A stretch of 64,000 bases of DNA from Eucalyptus grandis (taxonomy: Eukaryota; Streptophyta; Magnoliopsida; Myrtales; Myrtaceae). Every line of letters starts with the position of its first letter. Position 1 is the first letter of the stretch. The position numbers were made by a program, and so were the translations under genes. The stretch covers positions 35,055,516 through 35,119,515 of the forward strand of contig NC_052615.1 in NCBI RefSeq assembly GCF_016545825.1, read 5' to 3'. The notes under the pieces were generated by a model. The model saw only the letters and a program-made list of their open reading frames with translations. It was not told the origin of the DNA and made no database searches. This document shows, piece after piece, positions 24,140-36,783 of this stretch.

Positions 24140-24396
24140 TTTGATATCTGCAATAATGAACACGCCTTCCTCAAAAGACCTCATTTGTGATATTTTTCTG
24201 CACTTCCCATACTTGTGGTCAAAAGAAAAACAAGCCCAAGTGAACTGCAAAAGATTAACTATGAGTTTAAGACCTCGCAAAATACTAGCAAGAAAATTGA
24301 AAAGTCCAGTTGCTCTCCCTTTTTCTACAATGGACAACTTCACAGTAGCTACAGTTTGCAACCAAATTACAGAATCAACAAAAAGATGTTGGAAAG
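24140..24396 (+). pseudogene. Orphan MAEST-type promoter with start-less exon 1
   Basis: The conserved upstream blocks (tttttctacaatggacaact, agtagctacagtttgcaacc) are present, but at the start position the sequence is ATTACAGAATCAACAAAAAG, so ATG has become ATT. Homology ends right at the exon-1 boundary; no donor or exon 2 follows. It lies about 150 bp past the end of copy 4. Confidence 0.75.
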
Positions 24397-27300
24397 TGTG
24401 ATCCATTTTCCAATTTCTCTAAATCTCTCCTCGACTATATCAAGAATGGTGGCTAGCTTAATCATGAAGTAAACTTGAAAATACAGCTATAACTAGTTTA
24501 CCTAACTGTAAAAACCATGATTTTTCCTCCGAAATAAAAACCATGCCTCAAAATTCTGGTTTACCTAGCAACTATAAGATTTGAGATGCGCAAGTACCAA
24601 ATCTAAGCAAGAGACATGGAAATTGGTTTTGTGGTTTCGCTTGACCATATTTCAGACATATTTAAAATAAAGAAGTTACTAACAATATACTTGGTTTACA
24701 ACATTTGAATGCGAGTCTTTTGATGAGGTCTTTCTTCTGCTAATCTATAATAACCAGGCAAAAGCTCATGGCTTCTTTATACAATTAGTAGACTTAAAAG
24801 GCTCTGTTTGTTTTTTTATTTGAAAAATATTTTCTTAAAATGGATTGTTTGTATCACTTATGAAATTGAATGAACAAAAAATAATTAATAAATTTATGAA
24901 GATATGAATTGTTATCGATAATAAATATATTTTTCATTCACTAATTAGTTCAAAAGATTATTATCATTGAGAAAATGACACAAGTGATCCTTAAATTATG
25001 AAACAATATGCAATGTGATCCTGAATTTTTAATTTATTCAATGTGGTCCCTAAACTTTTGGTACATGTTGAAACTAGTCATTGGATTATCTGAAAATGTT
25101 CAATTTTATCTTTGAACTTATATTTATTAAAGGATAACATTGGTTATTTTTATATAGTCTTGAGGTTAGTTTAAACATCACCAAAAATTTAGGAACTATA
25201 TTGGGCTAAAGTGCAAAGTTCGGAAACTAAATTGCACAATGAGTCAAAATTTATGAATTATTTGTGTCATTATCCCTTAATTATTTGCTAGAGTAAAATG
25301 TCATAAATGTGAAGGTATTAACAACCCTCCATTAGAACCTTCCAGGCAGCTCCCACTATTGGGTTCCAGGCAAGTTCTCTCTCTCTCTCTCTCAATAACC
25401 CCACTTTAGGTTGCTAGAGAAGGGGGTAATCCTTTTTCCTCCTTCCCGCATGGTCCTACTCCAACCTACTTCTCAGATGTATATGGTAAATAAGTAGGTT
25501 AAAGTTTAAAAGTCATTGACTGTCGCACTGCAACTTCTGTTGCCCAAGATAGCTGCATATCTCCTGTTGTATAAGATGGGTTAAAAGTCAGCGAGCTTTG
25601 AATCCAGCAGCCTGCTGCTCACTTGAGCACCAATGGAGGCATAGAGGCGGCGGATGGATTAGTCAAGCGTAAGTGTGCGTTTTTGTAACAATTGTTCCTC
25701 TCTCGACGTGCGGGCAATGTGCGCGGTGGTGGCGTCCTAGAGCTCCTCCACCTCCTCCACCGCCAGCCACACCTCCTCCTCTGTATGCCTCTTAGCCTCC
25801 TCCACTTCTTTTAGTGGCCTGTGTCTCCTCCTTTGTAACATTCTTGGGAACAACTGATTATAATTTTTCTATTCCTTGAAACAAAAAAGAAAAAAAGAAA
25901 TCCATTTGATAAATTTTTTGTTCTCGGAATAAAAATCGGTTTTTTGTATTCCTAGGAGTAGTTTGAAATAGAATCCAGAGAAGAAAGAAGTTGTTTCCTA
26001 TTCTCAAGAACAATTCCTAAAATAAAGTCCAATTTTTTTTCTTTTTTCTTCTCTTTCCTCTTCTTCTCTTTAACCTTCTTCTTCCTCCGTTTGGCCGCCT
26101 GCCAGCCTTAGCATGGCAATTGGCCAAACGAAGGCCGACGACCTCGCTAAAGCGTCGCCAGCACTCGGTGACGCCGAGCCACGCGAGGCTTGTCAGCCCA
26201 AGCCTCAACATGGCTAGGCAAGCTTGGCCTCGCTAGATCTAGGCGAGGTTGACCTCACCCAACCAAGGCAAGCTAAGCCTTGCCTAGCCGATGAGGCTAG
26301 ACCTTGCCTAGCCTAGGCGAGGCGACCTTGCACCACTTGGGTGAGGTCGAGCCTTGCCAATGGCCGGGTGACACTCCGACAAGCTCGTAGGACCTTGCTT
26401 AATTGGTCGTCGGCCACAAAGAAGGAGGAAGAAGAGAAATGGAAATATATATATATAATAAAAGTACTAATAAAATTTTAAAAATTTAAGAATCCTACCA
26501 AATGCATTTCTATCTCGAAATAGAAATTTTAAACAGTTATCAAACATCTTCAAAAACTCAAAAATTGTTCCTAAGAATATAATAAAATAAATCATTTCTA
26601 AGCAAAAATTGTTTCCGGAAACAAAATGGTTACCAAATGCACCCAAAGCGTGCAACATCATTTTTGGGAATGGGAGTCTTGCCACGTCATTTTTTGGAAG
26701 GCTAGTCATGTTGACTCATGCCACATTGTTTATGATGCTCATGTGGACTGGTTTCTAATAAATAAATTTCCCACTCATATTAAGTTTTTATTATAAAAGC
26801 CATGTAATATTTTTGACCAAAATTTCTCATTGGAGGCACTTAAATAGTTTTTTTTTTTTAATTTCTTAATTAAGTAATTCGTTGAAAAAATTTGGTCATT
26901 AAAGTAAAAACCATACAAATTTTTTTACCCTTCTTATGTCTTTATACCTAGCAATTTTGTTGAAAAATAGAAATATTTCTAGGATATTGTTTTCTAGCAA
27001 TATCTAGGGAGATGTTATCTAGATATATCTAAGGAGGAATTATCTAGAAACATCTAGAATATTTTTAGGATACTCCTAGAAAGATATTTTACTAGAAATA
27101 TGTAAATATTTTAGGAGGCATAACCACTCCCTTAAACCTATAAGCACCCAAGCAACCTCGTTTGTAGAGCTTGAGCTTGGCTTCCATCTAAGAGTATGTG
27201 AGTGAGCTTAGGTCCCATAAGTAGTGAGAGATTATGCTTGGCACAAAGTGTGTGGCAGAGTTCTCCCAATCAACATTGTAAAAGAGTGCCTCCATCAATA

Positions 27301-27692
27301 AAAGTGTGTTTTTTTTAAAAGTAAACCTTACTTGTCTTGTCCAATAATTGATACTAGAGTTGCGCTTCCGAAACTCAACAAGTTGTACTAAAGCCATGTT
27401 TCTGAAGTTCAACAGAGTCATCATAGACCTATTTCAATTTCTAAAATTATCATACGACTAATATTTTTTAGATTCATTTTAAAAATGAGCTGATCAAAAT
27501 AAACCTATTTCGATTGCTAAAATCGAAGCAAACTATGATTAAAATTAGCAAAACATCATATAGAACCACTTTGCTACATGAGCTACATGAATGCTAATAA
27601 CATTCGCACTGAAAGATTAGATTTGAAATGACTTATGATTCTTGATTAAATAGATCCAATACATGCTGAAACTTCCAAATCGAATTGATTTG
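24397..27692. repeat. Intergenic mosaic of segmentally duplicated blocks
   Basis: No gene. Bases 24960-25270 match 31500-31800 (phrases ctaaacttttggtacatgttgaaactag, atttttatatagtct). Bases 25290-25600 match 31810-31870 plus 35530-35760. Bases 25602-25845 and 26645-27690 match 48280-49560 in order, with the stretch 25850-26640 as an extra insertion that has a GC-richer core of gcctcgctag-type phrases. Short CT run at 25378-25393. Confidence 0.65.
25602..25830 (-). pseudogene. Decayed copy of the coiled-coil-like gene fragment at 48.3-48.5 kb
   Basis: It aligns with 48280-48495 (gctttgaatccagcagcc, ctgctcacttgagcacc, gcaatgtgcgcggt). On the minus strand it no longer has a useful open frame. 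Both copies have the same downstream neighbour (the catcatttttgggaatggg block), so the fragment was duplicated as part of a larger block. Confidence 0.5.
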
Positions 27693-27697
27693 CTAAT

Positions 27698-30307
27698 TGT
27701 CGCAACCTACCCCCTCGGGAGGGGGGCGAAATAAGTTTAGGGTATTACCTAAAAGACGGTTTACGGCCCATGATCAAGCATAAACTCTCGTAAACCCATA
27801 CTTCGTGTAACATTGAGGGGTTCATAAGAATTTTGTAATAAGAAGTCATCATTAACCTATTGGAGTTGGATAGTAAACCAAGTGAAGTATGGAGTGTATC
27901 TCACTTCCTACGAAACTAGAGAATCTAGGATCGTGATTTGATTATACTAATTAATCAATTAGGGCACGCATGGAAACGTTTCTTTCTGTTTCTAAACATT
28001 TTTTTGTTTTTTTTTTTTTGTCATGGGAACAAAAAAAGAACAGAAACGCGTCTTTTTTGTTTTTTTGTTCCCGGAACAAAATTAGAGCGAAAAAAGAAAC
28101 ACAAAAAGTTACTTCTTGTTCCGAAACAATTTTGAAGAAACACTTCTTCTTCTCTCTCTTCTCTTTTCTTTTTCTTTTTTTTTGGCCGGTCGCCGGCCTC
28201 GGCCATGGGCCGGCGACCGGCCGTCGAGGGCCGGCGACGCCGTCGAGGGTTGGCTGGTCGTCGGAGGCCGGAGGTCGGGGACCGGCTGAAAGAAGAAAAA
28301 TAAAAAAGAAAGGAAAAAATGAAAAATAAAAAAAAATATTAAAAAATTAAAAGAAACAAAAAAGAATAAAATTACCAAACGTGTTTCTATTCATTTTTTA
28401 TTCCCGGAACAAACGTTACCAAACGCGTTCTTTTGTTCAAAACTGTTCCTAACAAAATACTTTTTTATTATTTCTGTTCCTCGGAAAAAAAAAAAAAAAA
28501 AAAAACAGGAACGTTACCATGCAGCCCCTTAGTATCATTTCGATACATAATCATGTTCATTTTCAAAAAAGATTTCTGTCAAGCAATTTGAATTAATTTT
28601 ATACCAATCCATTAACACCTGACCGCTCATTCCAGCGACCTCAAAGTTTAACGAAATGAATGCCTACAGATCCTAAATTTCTAAAACCAGCCATCCATCA
28701 AACAAACAAGCACGAAAATGTTAATATGAGGAAGGAATAGCCTAACTGGGTGGCCTCAAACCACGGGGTGCGCCTGTGAGGGAATGTTTCCGACAGAGAG
28801 GAAGACTCATGGCCAACTCGAGGACAACCAATCATTTCCACAAAATTGCATAAAAAGACATAGAAAAACCCGAAAATCAAACGAGATTCAAACAATACGA
28901 AAGAAAAAGAAGTCTTAACGACGAATGTGATTCGACCTCTCTCAAGCATTTTGTCGAACATGTGATATGCAGACTTCACAGTAGCATTCTGATTCAGCTT
29001 CTAAACGAATCCTAGCCTGAAAACGATGCATACAGACTTAAACACCATTAATAGCAGAAAAATGGCTTTGTTTCATCGAGATTTCGTCAAAAACAGCAAT
29101 CGATTAGAGCGTGAACATAGGAAGTTTTCGGTCTTCTTTTAGACATTTTAGCAAACACGTGATATACAGATGCAAAATTTGAGTTTTCAACTCAGAACCA
29201 ACACCATTTCCAGCCAAAACGTGACCTATCAGCTCTAAACGTCATCATCCATCACTAACCCATTTCAGTTTCACATACTCAAACACTAAGTTCATCAACT
29301 GAGTTCAATATTTTGAATCCCCAATAGCACGAAGAGAAGGATAAAAAAAGGAATGCCCAAAGGAAGCGTAATCCCTACCTAGCTAGAAATGGTATGCTGT
29401 TGCCACTTGCTCGTCGGCAAAGCTCAAGAAACAGCTGGCACTCCTCCCTTCCTCCGGTGAACTGAAGCGCTTGATGGTGCTCGTCACTCGACCATGAACA
29501 AGGTGGGGTGACCGACGGTAACCAGGTGGGGCTTGAGATTCTCTGATGAACTCCTTTCCCAACTCCCCAGCAAACTCTCTCTCTCTCCCTCCACCATTCT
29601 CTGCAATCTCCTCCTCTCTCTTTTCAAAGCCTCGTCTCTCTCTTCCCCCACAGCCAAAAGGGAAACCCCTCACTTTTAAGGGCTATCGGCAGGCACGCAT
29701 GGCCTCTACCACCACCAGCTTGCCGACCGGACTGATCCCGACTCACGGATCACACCACCATCTGCCCCCTTGCGATCCCCTGTCTCCTCTGGCTCGTACT
29801 TTGCTTTTTCTTCCCTCATTTTGCAGAAGTGTGGCTGGCACGAGGATGAAGAGGACCTGCGTGCGGGCCGGGCTGACATGAAGGGAATGGGCCAGCCCAA
29901 GCGCTAAAAGGAGAGAGAGAAAAGAGAGAGGTGGGCCAGCCCACACAGAAATCAAAAAGAAAAGAAGAAAGAAGAGGAGAAGGAGGAGGAGGAGGAGAGC
30001 CGAGCAAGCCCAACCTCCTACCCAGCCCCATTCGATTTTTTTTTTTTCTTTTTTTCGCTTTTTTTTTATGATTTTGAAAATAATGATATTTTTTCTTATT
30101 CACTTTTTTACTTTTCTTTTCTTTTTGATGATAGTTGTCTTTTGGAAAAATTTAAAAATTACAACTAGTGATAAGAATATTCCCAATGCTAATACGTGAT
30201 GCAATTTAGTAAAAAATATTTTTTTTTTTGTATAGGGTGTAAAAATTAATTCTTAATTTTCTACGCTATTAAATCCTAAATAAAATCATAAAATTTAGAT
30301 GTCAACA
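27698..30307. mobile_element. Solo LTR (2.6 kb with a nested MITE)
   Basis: It starts TGTCGCAACC and ends GATGTCAACA, with CTAAT on both sides (27693-27697, 30308-30312). The paralogous block near 40395-40425 continues across this position without the insert, which confirms the boundaries. There is no coding domain or primer-binding site inside, so it is read as a solo LTR left by recombination. A 567 bp Harbinger-like element is nested at 27962-28528. The last 0.9 kb is CT- and GA-rich. The superfamily cannot be fixed from the ends; Ty3/gypsy is likely from the length. Confidence 0.75.
27962..28528. mobile_element. Harbinger/Tourist-like MITE nested in the solo LTR
   Basis: Inverted ends GGGCACGCATGGAAACGTT and AACGTTACCATGCAGCCCC, flanked by TTA on both sides (27959-27961, 28529-28531). 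The interior is A/T-homopolymer rich with a short palindromic GC core (ggccggtcgccggcc..ggccggcgaccggcc, about 28183-28225). Confidence 0.8.
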
Positions 30308-30312
30308 CTAAT

Positions 30313-32012
30313 ATATTTTTAACCAGTGAAATTGATCACTACTTTACTAATAGTCACTCTATTGGGAGGTTACACGACAATTACGTTTCTATCTCTTTCA
30401 TGTAGGATATTGGTTAATCATCAATCAAAATTTACTTGATAAGGATTTTATGTGACATAAAAATCATTTTTTTCAACCCATTTCAAGTTCATCGTCAATG
30501 GCAAACTTCCTTGTGAATGGATGGCCATCTTAGCTATCTCTATTGCGTGACCAACTGAACAAAGGTCCCCAACAGATTGACGGGTCTAATTTGTAAAACC
30601 TTATCCCAACAGATTGATATTTCTTACCGTACTGTCATTAGATATATTTCCCGAGTTTAATCTTAGATTGTCTCATCTTGACTTGACTTTTTTCGTATCG
30701 TGAATGGCCTCCCTCTGGCTCTCTCTCTGTGTATTGAGTCTACACAGGAATTTGCGTCATTGCATGCCTCATTCGTGAAATTTTACTGCACCTCTCGTAC
30801 TCGGGGTCGAGAGAAAAAGAAGCACCAGTGACTTGCAAAAGATAACCTCAGTCTATGACCTTGCACCTCGTATGTAAACAAGCAAATTGAACAGTTCAGT
30901 CGCTTTTCCTTTTTAAACAGTGGACACATCCCAGTAGCCACGGTTTGCAATCAAATGGCAGAATCAATGAGGAGGTATTCTAATTCTTTAAAGGGTTTTA
31001 TGCATGCACGAATTCCATAATTCCATCGATTTGTTTGTTCTTCCTCTTATATAAGGACTTTCTTATCCTTCCTTTTTGGTATTTATGTACGTAGTCGTTA
31101 CGGAGAATTCCCCAATAATCAAAAGAAAGAGAGGAAAAACACAATAGAAAAAGAAAGGCCTTGCCTTTGTAAGTGCAAGACTAAGAATTTAAGATTAAGG
31201 TCGTTTCCTTACGGAAAGAGGCAACTCACTCGACCGTCACGTTTTTTAAAATGCTTTCAGTTTTTGTTTTCGCTGAAAAGGAAAATGAAGATTGTTTCCA
31301 CCTTTCATTATTTTGTTTTCTTAGGTCTATGTAATGCAGGGTTCTCTTTGAAACTGAAATCAGAAGAACCTGCTTGTTTGTTGCCATTTTAGAAAATCTT
31401 CTCAAAATGAACAGTCCCTAAGTAGTAAAGATGCCTACAAAAATGTTTATACATAAATTATTTATCAATAATGAATATATTTTTCATTCACAACTTAGAT
31501 CAAGCAATTATTATTTATTGAGAATTGACACAAATGATACTTAAATTACGACTAAATGTGCAATATGGCCTTAAATATTTTATTTATTCAATATGATCCC
31601 TAAACTTTTTGTACATGTTGAAACTAGTTGCTGGACTACATGAAAATGTTCAATACTCTCTTTGAACTTAAATTGATGGAATAATAACATTGATTATTTT
31701 TATATAGTCTCGGGATTAGTTTGAACACTTACCAAGAATTTAGGAACCACATTGTATTAAAGTATATGGATCACATTGAACAAATTGAAAGTTTGGAGTC
31801 TAAATTGCATGAAATGTGAAGGTATTGGCCAACCCTCCATTAGAACCTTCCAGGCGGCTCTCTTTATTGGGTTTTAGGCAAGCTCTTTTTCACAATCACA
31901 TAATGTTGATAAGGTTTGAAATTTTTATTTCTTTTCCATGTATAGGCTCTCTATCTCTCTCGTTCTATCACGGTCACATTATTTTCTAAAGTAAAATGTT
32001 AGAAATGTGAAG
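30313..32012. repeat. Duplicated upstream block, paralogous to 40400-41560
   Basis: This stretch is co-linear with 40400-41560. Both contain ttaaccagtgaaa, gcatgacgaactgaac-like phrases, a CT-rich piece, the promoter relic and then caaaagaaagagaggaaaaac and gccttgcctttg. After about 31420 it continues with the ctaaactttttgtacatgttg block shared with 24960. No intact gene. Confidence 0.7.
30750..31100 (+). pseudogene. Promoter, exon 1 and exon-2 stub relic
   Basis: The MAEST-type upstream blocks lead to ATG 30955 (MAESMRR), a GT donor and a copy of intron 1 ending in tatttat instead of tatttag. Exon 2 homology lasts only about 15 bases (gtagtcgttacgg) before the sequence changes to agaattccccaataatc. 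The same break is found at 41217, so the truncation happened before these two blocks were duplicated. Confidence 0.75.
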
Positions 32013-34505
32013 GCATTTGTAATATCATGAAATTTAATCCATTTCGAAATATATGAAATAATTATATAACAATGCATTGATAGTTGAATTTACTCTAAAC
32101 TGATTACTCATGTAATCTATCGGGAGAGGACGTAAGGGATTAAAACGTGGATGACCAGAGAATTCAATTAAGGATAGATTGCTCAACCATAAGGATCGAT
32201 AAGGGACGATATTGCGTTGTTATAAGTCAATCAGTGAATGGATATAAATCGATTCGATAGAAGTACCTAGTTGATTCACGGGTGATTCTACATGATTACG
32301 ATACTCGCTGCAAACGACAGTAAACTGATTTTCTATTAATCTTGTACTTAGGGTTAGTAATTGATTCCTCACGATTACATGACAATCAATGGTCATCCAT
32401 GATTTGAAGAAGCATAAATGTGGATAAAAAATTATCAACCATGGGTCACACACATGAGAACCTCTAAAAGCCACTTGATAATTTCAGCCGTACTAAAGGC
32501 TCATTTGATCGATTTAAACCACGAAATTTAATTCAATTTCGAATATTGAACTTTTGAAGATTTCAAGACCAACCTATTAGATGTCATCTCATTTATCCAT
32601 CAATTTATTGATAGGTTTAAATATTTCGAATAAATATTAGCAGGTCAAGAATTGGAAGCCGAAAAAAGAAGACGGGCCAAGCGAAGGCCTAATAGGCCTC
32701 ACACCTAGGATGGGTGGCCAAGTGGGCCCAAGCCAAGCCCACCTAAGCCCATTTCAAGAAATTGGGTTTAAGAGAAAAAGTGGAAATTCTATTTAAATTT
32801 GTAAAAAGACCATTTTGCCCCTTCTAGAAGGCTTAGCAAAAAGACAAAAGGGGGCATAAAGCATGTAGGAGAGGGTTCTAGGGGATACTAGATGAAAAAT
32901 CATGATGAGGAAGGATTTTTTGAGGTATTCTCCTCACTTATACCCGCCCATTCACTTATACCTCATGCCCTCGTCATCCACTGTCCACGCTACCATCCCT
33001 CAAGCCATGACTGCCATCACCACCAAGGTGGTCGTGAGCCTCAAGCTCACTAAGTTGTCGTTGTAGTGCCATCGTTCAAGTCGTGAACTTTATGCCCTCA
33101 TCACAGTTGTGCTGCCATTGTCGTGAGCTTGTCATCGCAGGTAACCGTGAGTTAACCTCATAATCCTTGATTAGGGAGTAAATTACGTTTAGGGGTAGGA
33201 TTAGATTATGGTAATAGTGGTTAGCATTAGTTAATGACAATTTAGTGTTAATTGCATTTGAGGACAGATTAGATTAAGGCCAATTGTAGTTTGTTTTAAT
33301 TAAGGACGATTAATGCTAATTAAGGGCGGTTTAGTATTAACTGTGCTTAAAGGTAGTTAATATTAGGGCTAATTGCAGTTAGTTTATTTAATCATATTTA
33401 GTCTTTAATTAATGATGATTATCTCTAATTAATGACGATTAACACTAATTAACAGTGGATTAGTTGATAAGTAGAATTTATGCTTGAATTATTGGATGAA
33501 TTTATGCATAATTCATGTTGTTTGAGCTTGTTATACCATGAAAATGATTGGCCAATATATGAACCTTAAGTACTGTTTTTAAAGAAACGTTTTATTGGCA
33601 TAAAAATGGCAAATTATGGGGTATCGTGTTTGGATGTCATGTTTTACGTGTTAAATGAGACAATGAGGTTTTTAAATGAAAACGTGCAAAGTTTGATGAG
33701 TAAATTTTATGTACATGAACATGTGTGATTATTTTATCATAATTTGACATGTGAAAAATAGCCGAAGTCTGTTGTTTGAGCACGAATCTTGTTTGCTTTG
33801 GTCTAATTAATGACAAATAAAATCGGCATGAGTAATGATGTGCTTGAATGGTCACTTAATCGAATCTGTCATCCAACGGAAGTTTATGGATAATGCTCAA
33901 TTTTTATATGAATGCTTGGCAGGGGCCCGGCCATCGAGTTGTGGTTGAGACCAAACTAATGCTCCTTAAGGAATGTTTTCTATGGCGGGGTTCTAGATGA
34001 TGCCGTGCTCAATGGGGTGGGACAATGCCTGGTCATGCCGAAAGATCGTCAACTCTTGTGTTGGTCATAACCCGAGGGGTTGTAATAATTGGAACACGTG
34101 TGGATGCATTATGCATGGAAAGTTATGTCATGTGTTCAGATTATAAGTTATATGTGTTGCATTGCTATTGGCCTATGCTAGCTAATATTATACAAGAGTG
34201 TGCCAAGGCGAGGTAAAGATATATAGCATCCCATGTTTAGGCTGCTTCTGAGACGAATTAGCATCCTAATCGAGGTTTAAGTAGTTAACTCACTGAGATT
34301 TTATCTCAATCGTCGTTGTTTATTGTTTTTCAGGGCCTTAGTGAGGAAAGTTGTCATGTACGGTTATGGTGGGCGCGAGATGTATCACTTTTCAACTAGC
34401 CCTATCATTAGTGAAATTTAGGTTAATCCTAACCTTTGAAGGTTTTTGAGATGATCAGTAAGAAGTGACTATAAAATGGCTTGTAATTATTAAACTTTCT
34501 AGAGT

Positions 34506-34793
34506 TAACAGAAGAGTGTCGGACATTTGGAATGCCAAAATTTGGCACGGGTGAACAGTTAAGTATCAAAAGTTAGGAAAGTGATACTTAAGTTCTAAAA
34601 TCGGAACAAAATGGATCACTTAAATGCCAATTCGGCCAAAATGCTGACGTGGCGATTTTCGAGCGAGGTAAGTGCAAAACGACGTCATTTTGCATATTAA
34701 CGTGGCTAAGAAAAAGCAAAAACAACATAGTTTTGTTTTCTAACATGCTAAATAATTAATATAAAAATTAATTTAATTAAATTATAAAAATAA

Positions 34794-34874
<81 letters not shown>

Positions 34875-35322
34875 TAAAAATGATGTCACCGGCCCCTAAC
34901 CCCGGATGATGCTCCCCCACCGTCAACGGCCCTTCCCAACGACGAGGAGGTAGCGACGGCGAGGGCTCACCTTCAGCCACTACCTCCTCTACCCTCCCCC
35001 GGCCCCCTCTTTTTTATATTTTAAATTATTATTATTATTTATTTTTATGATTTAATTTAATTAATTTTTATTTTAAAATTCAAATCCGCTTAAAAACAAC
35101 ATTGTGTTTGCCCTTTTTTTTGTTAAATCAGCACTCAAACGAGCCACGTAGACGGAAAAATAATAAAAAATTACCACATAGGAATTTCGGTGGGGTTCGC
35201 CAAAGATGGCACTTAAATGTCCCACTTTTCAAAAAAAAAAAGCATTTAAGTGTCTTCCTCACTTTTATACTTAAGTGTCATTTTGTGCCAAGTTTTGGCA
35301 CTTGAAGTTTCTCCCGTTAACA
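34506..35322. mobile_element. Long-TIR non-autonomous element (MULE-like)
   Basis: The left end (gttaacagaagagtgtcgg..aatgccaaaatttggcac..gtgatacttaag) and the right end (cttaagtgtcattttgtgcc..gttttggcacttgaagt..gttaac) are imperfect inverted repeats of about 60-70 bp. The centre has an (ATT)n run (34797-34873) and a GC-rich patch (34885-35005). I found no clear target duplication. A relative sits at 8506-8890. Confidence 0.65.
34797..34873 (+). repeat. (ATT)n microsatellite
   Basis: About 75 bases of uninterrupted ATT repeats inside the nested TIR element. The sister element at 8.6 kb has a short ATT run at the corresponding place. Confidence 0.95.
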
Positions 35323-35527
35323 ATATATATATATATAAGTACTACTTTTGGAAATGTTTGTTGTATTTATACTATCCTGTTATTATGTTTGACTAGGTGT
35401 TCATAAAATACTTATGCTTGCATTTAAACAAAAGAATAAATAGAATGGGCCAGTGACACATTTTAGGATGTCGCAACTAAATGTCCGTTGAGGGATGTTC
35501 GCACTCTCGGGATTCCGAGACACGACA

Positions 35528-35979
35528 GTATTAGCCAACCCTTCAGCAGAACCTTCCAGGCTTCTCCTTCTATTGAGTTTCAGGCTCTCTCTTTTTTTAG
35601 CTCTCTCTCTCTTCACCCCCCCCCGGGCCCCCGGCCCCCTCAATAACTCACGTTTAGGGTTGCTAGAGAAGGGGCTCATCCTTTTCCTCCTTCCCGCATG
35701 GTCCTACTCCAACCTACTTCTTATATGTATAAGGTAAATAACTCGATTGAAGCTTAAAAGTCATTGATTATCCTACTTCTACAAACTTCTTATATGTATA
35801 CGGCAAATAACTACTCTCCCCCAAACGTCGCTAGAGAAGGGGCTCATCCTTTTTCCTCCTTCCCGCATGGTCCTACTCCTACATACTTCTTATATGTATA
35901 TGGTAAATAACTCGATTGAAGCTTAAAAGTCATTGACTATCCTACTCCTACAAACTTCTTATATGTATACGGCAAATAA

Positions 35980-36023
<44 letters not shown>

Positions 36024-36783
36024 CCCCCCTCAAACGTCGCTAGAGAAGGGGCTCATCCTTTTTCCTCCTTCCCGCATGGTCCTACTCCTACATACTTCTT
36101 ATATGTATATAATAACTGGATTGAAGCTTAAAAGTCATTGACTATCCTACTCCTGCAAACTTCTTATATGTATACGGCAAATAAATAAGTTAAAACTCAA
36201 AAAGCTATTGATTATGTTAGGATACACATGTGAGTTATGTTAGACAAGTCCCATATCGAAGAATTGATGTGATGTAATATAGTTAATATATCAAAGTTGG
36301 CTTATAAATTATTAGCTTAAACTTTTGAGTGAATGTGGGTCACAAACTCGGACTTTGGCTCCCTCTTGGCAATCATCACAGGTGAAGGTATCGAATTTTT
36401 GCCGCATGCTCCCAACAAATGATATCAAAGCCAATGGTAGATTAGTGAGCCTCTAGTTTGTTTTGGTGATTGATTCCTACTCCAACAAACTTCTTATACG
36501 TATAGGGTAAATAACTAGATTGGAGCTTAAAAGTCATTGACTGTCTTACTTCATTGGTGGGACTCCAGTCTATTCCGGTGTTTGGTTTGTCCTTGAACAG
36601 ACTTTTTATTTCTATATGCTAAATAACTAGGTTGAAGCTTAAAAGTCAATTGTCCTACTCCAACATACTTTTGTTGCCCAAGATAGCTGTATCTCTGCTT
36701 TTGTATAAGATGTTGGTTAATCATCATCAAACGTATTTGATGACAATTTTCTATCACCTAACAATCACTTCCTTTTCCGCCTT
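35528..36783 (+). repeat. Upstream region of copy 5 with a ~175-210 bp tandem repeat
   Basis: The unit gctagagaaggggctcatcc..cccgcatggtcctac..cttcttatatgtata..ggtaaataact..gcttaaaagtcattga occurs at about 35658, 35831 and 36043, with partial copies near 36475 and 36595. A single copy exists at 25410-25530. A (CT)n run at 35983-36020 and a C-run interrupt it. No gene. Confidence 0.8.

Larger units (their letters stand above)
32018..35527 (+). mobile_element. Solo LTR, chromovirus (Tekay/Del)-like, with a nested TIR element
   Basis: It starts TGTAATATCATG and ends CCGAGACACGACA. The flanks are GCATT (32013-32017) and GTATT (35528-35532), a 4/5 match. Outside these limits the sequence is continuous with the undivided paralog near 25310 (gtgaaggtatt..aaccctcc). 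Near the 3' end, actcactgagattttatct followed by a T-rich stretch and tttttcag resembles the conserved part of Tekay/Del LTRs. No coding domain is seen. A TIR element of about 0.8 kb is nested at 34506-35322. Confidence 0.62.

Noticed and set aside
28021..28378. Lys/Phe-rich frames with a GC palindrome
   Set aside because: Inside a 567 bp MITE made of A/T homopolymers and a palindromic core; non-coding.
29383..30103. Arg/Lys-rich and Ser/Pro-rich frames on both strands
   Set aside because: They lie in the CT/GA-rich end of a solo LTR; low-complexity by-products.
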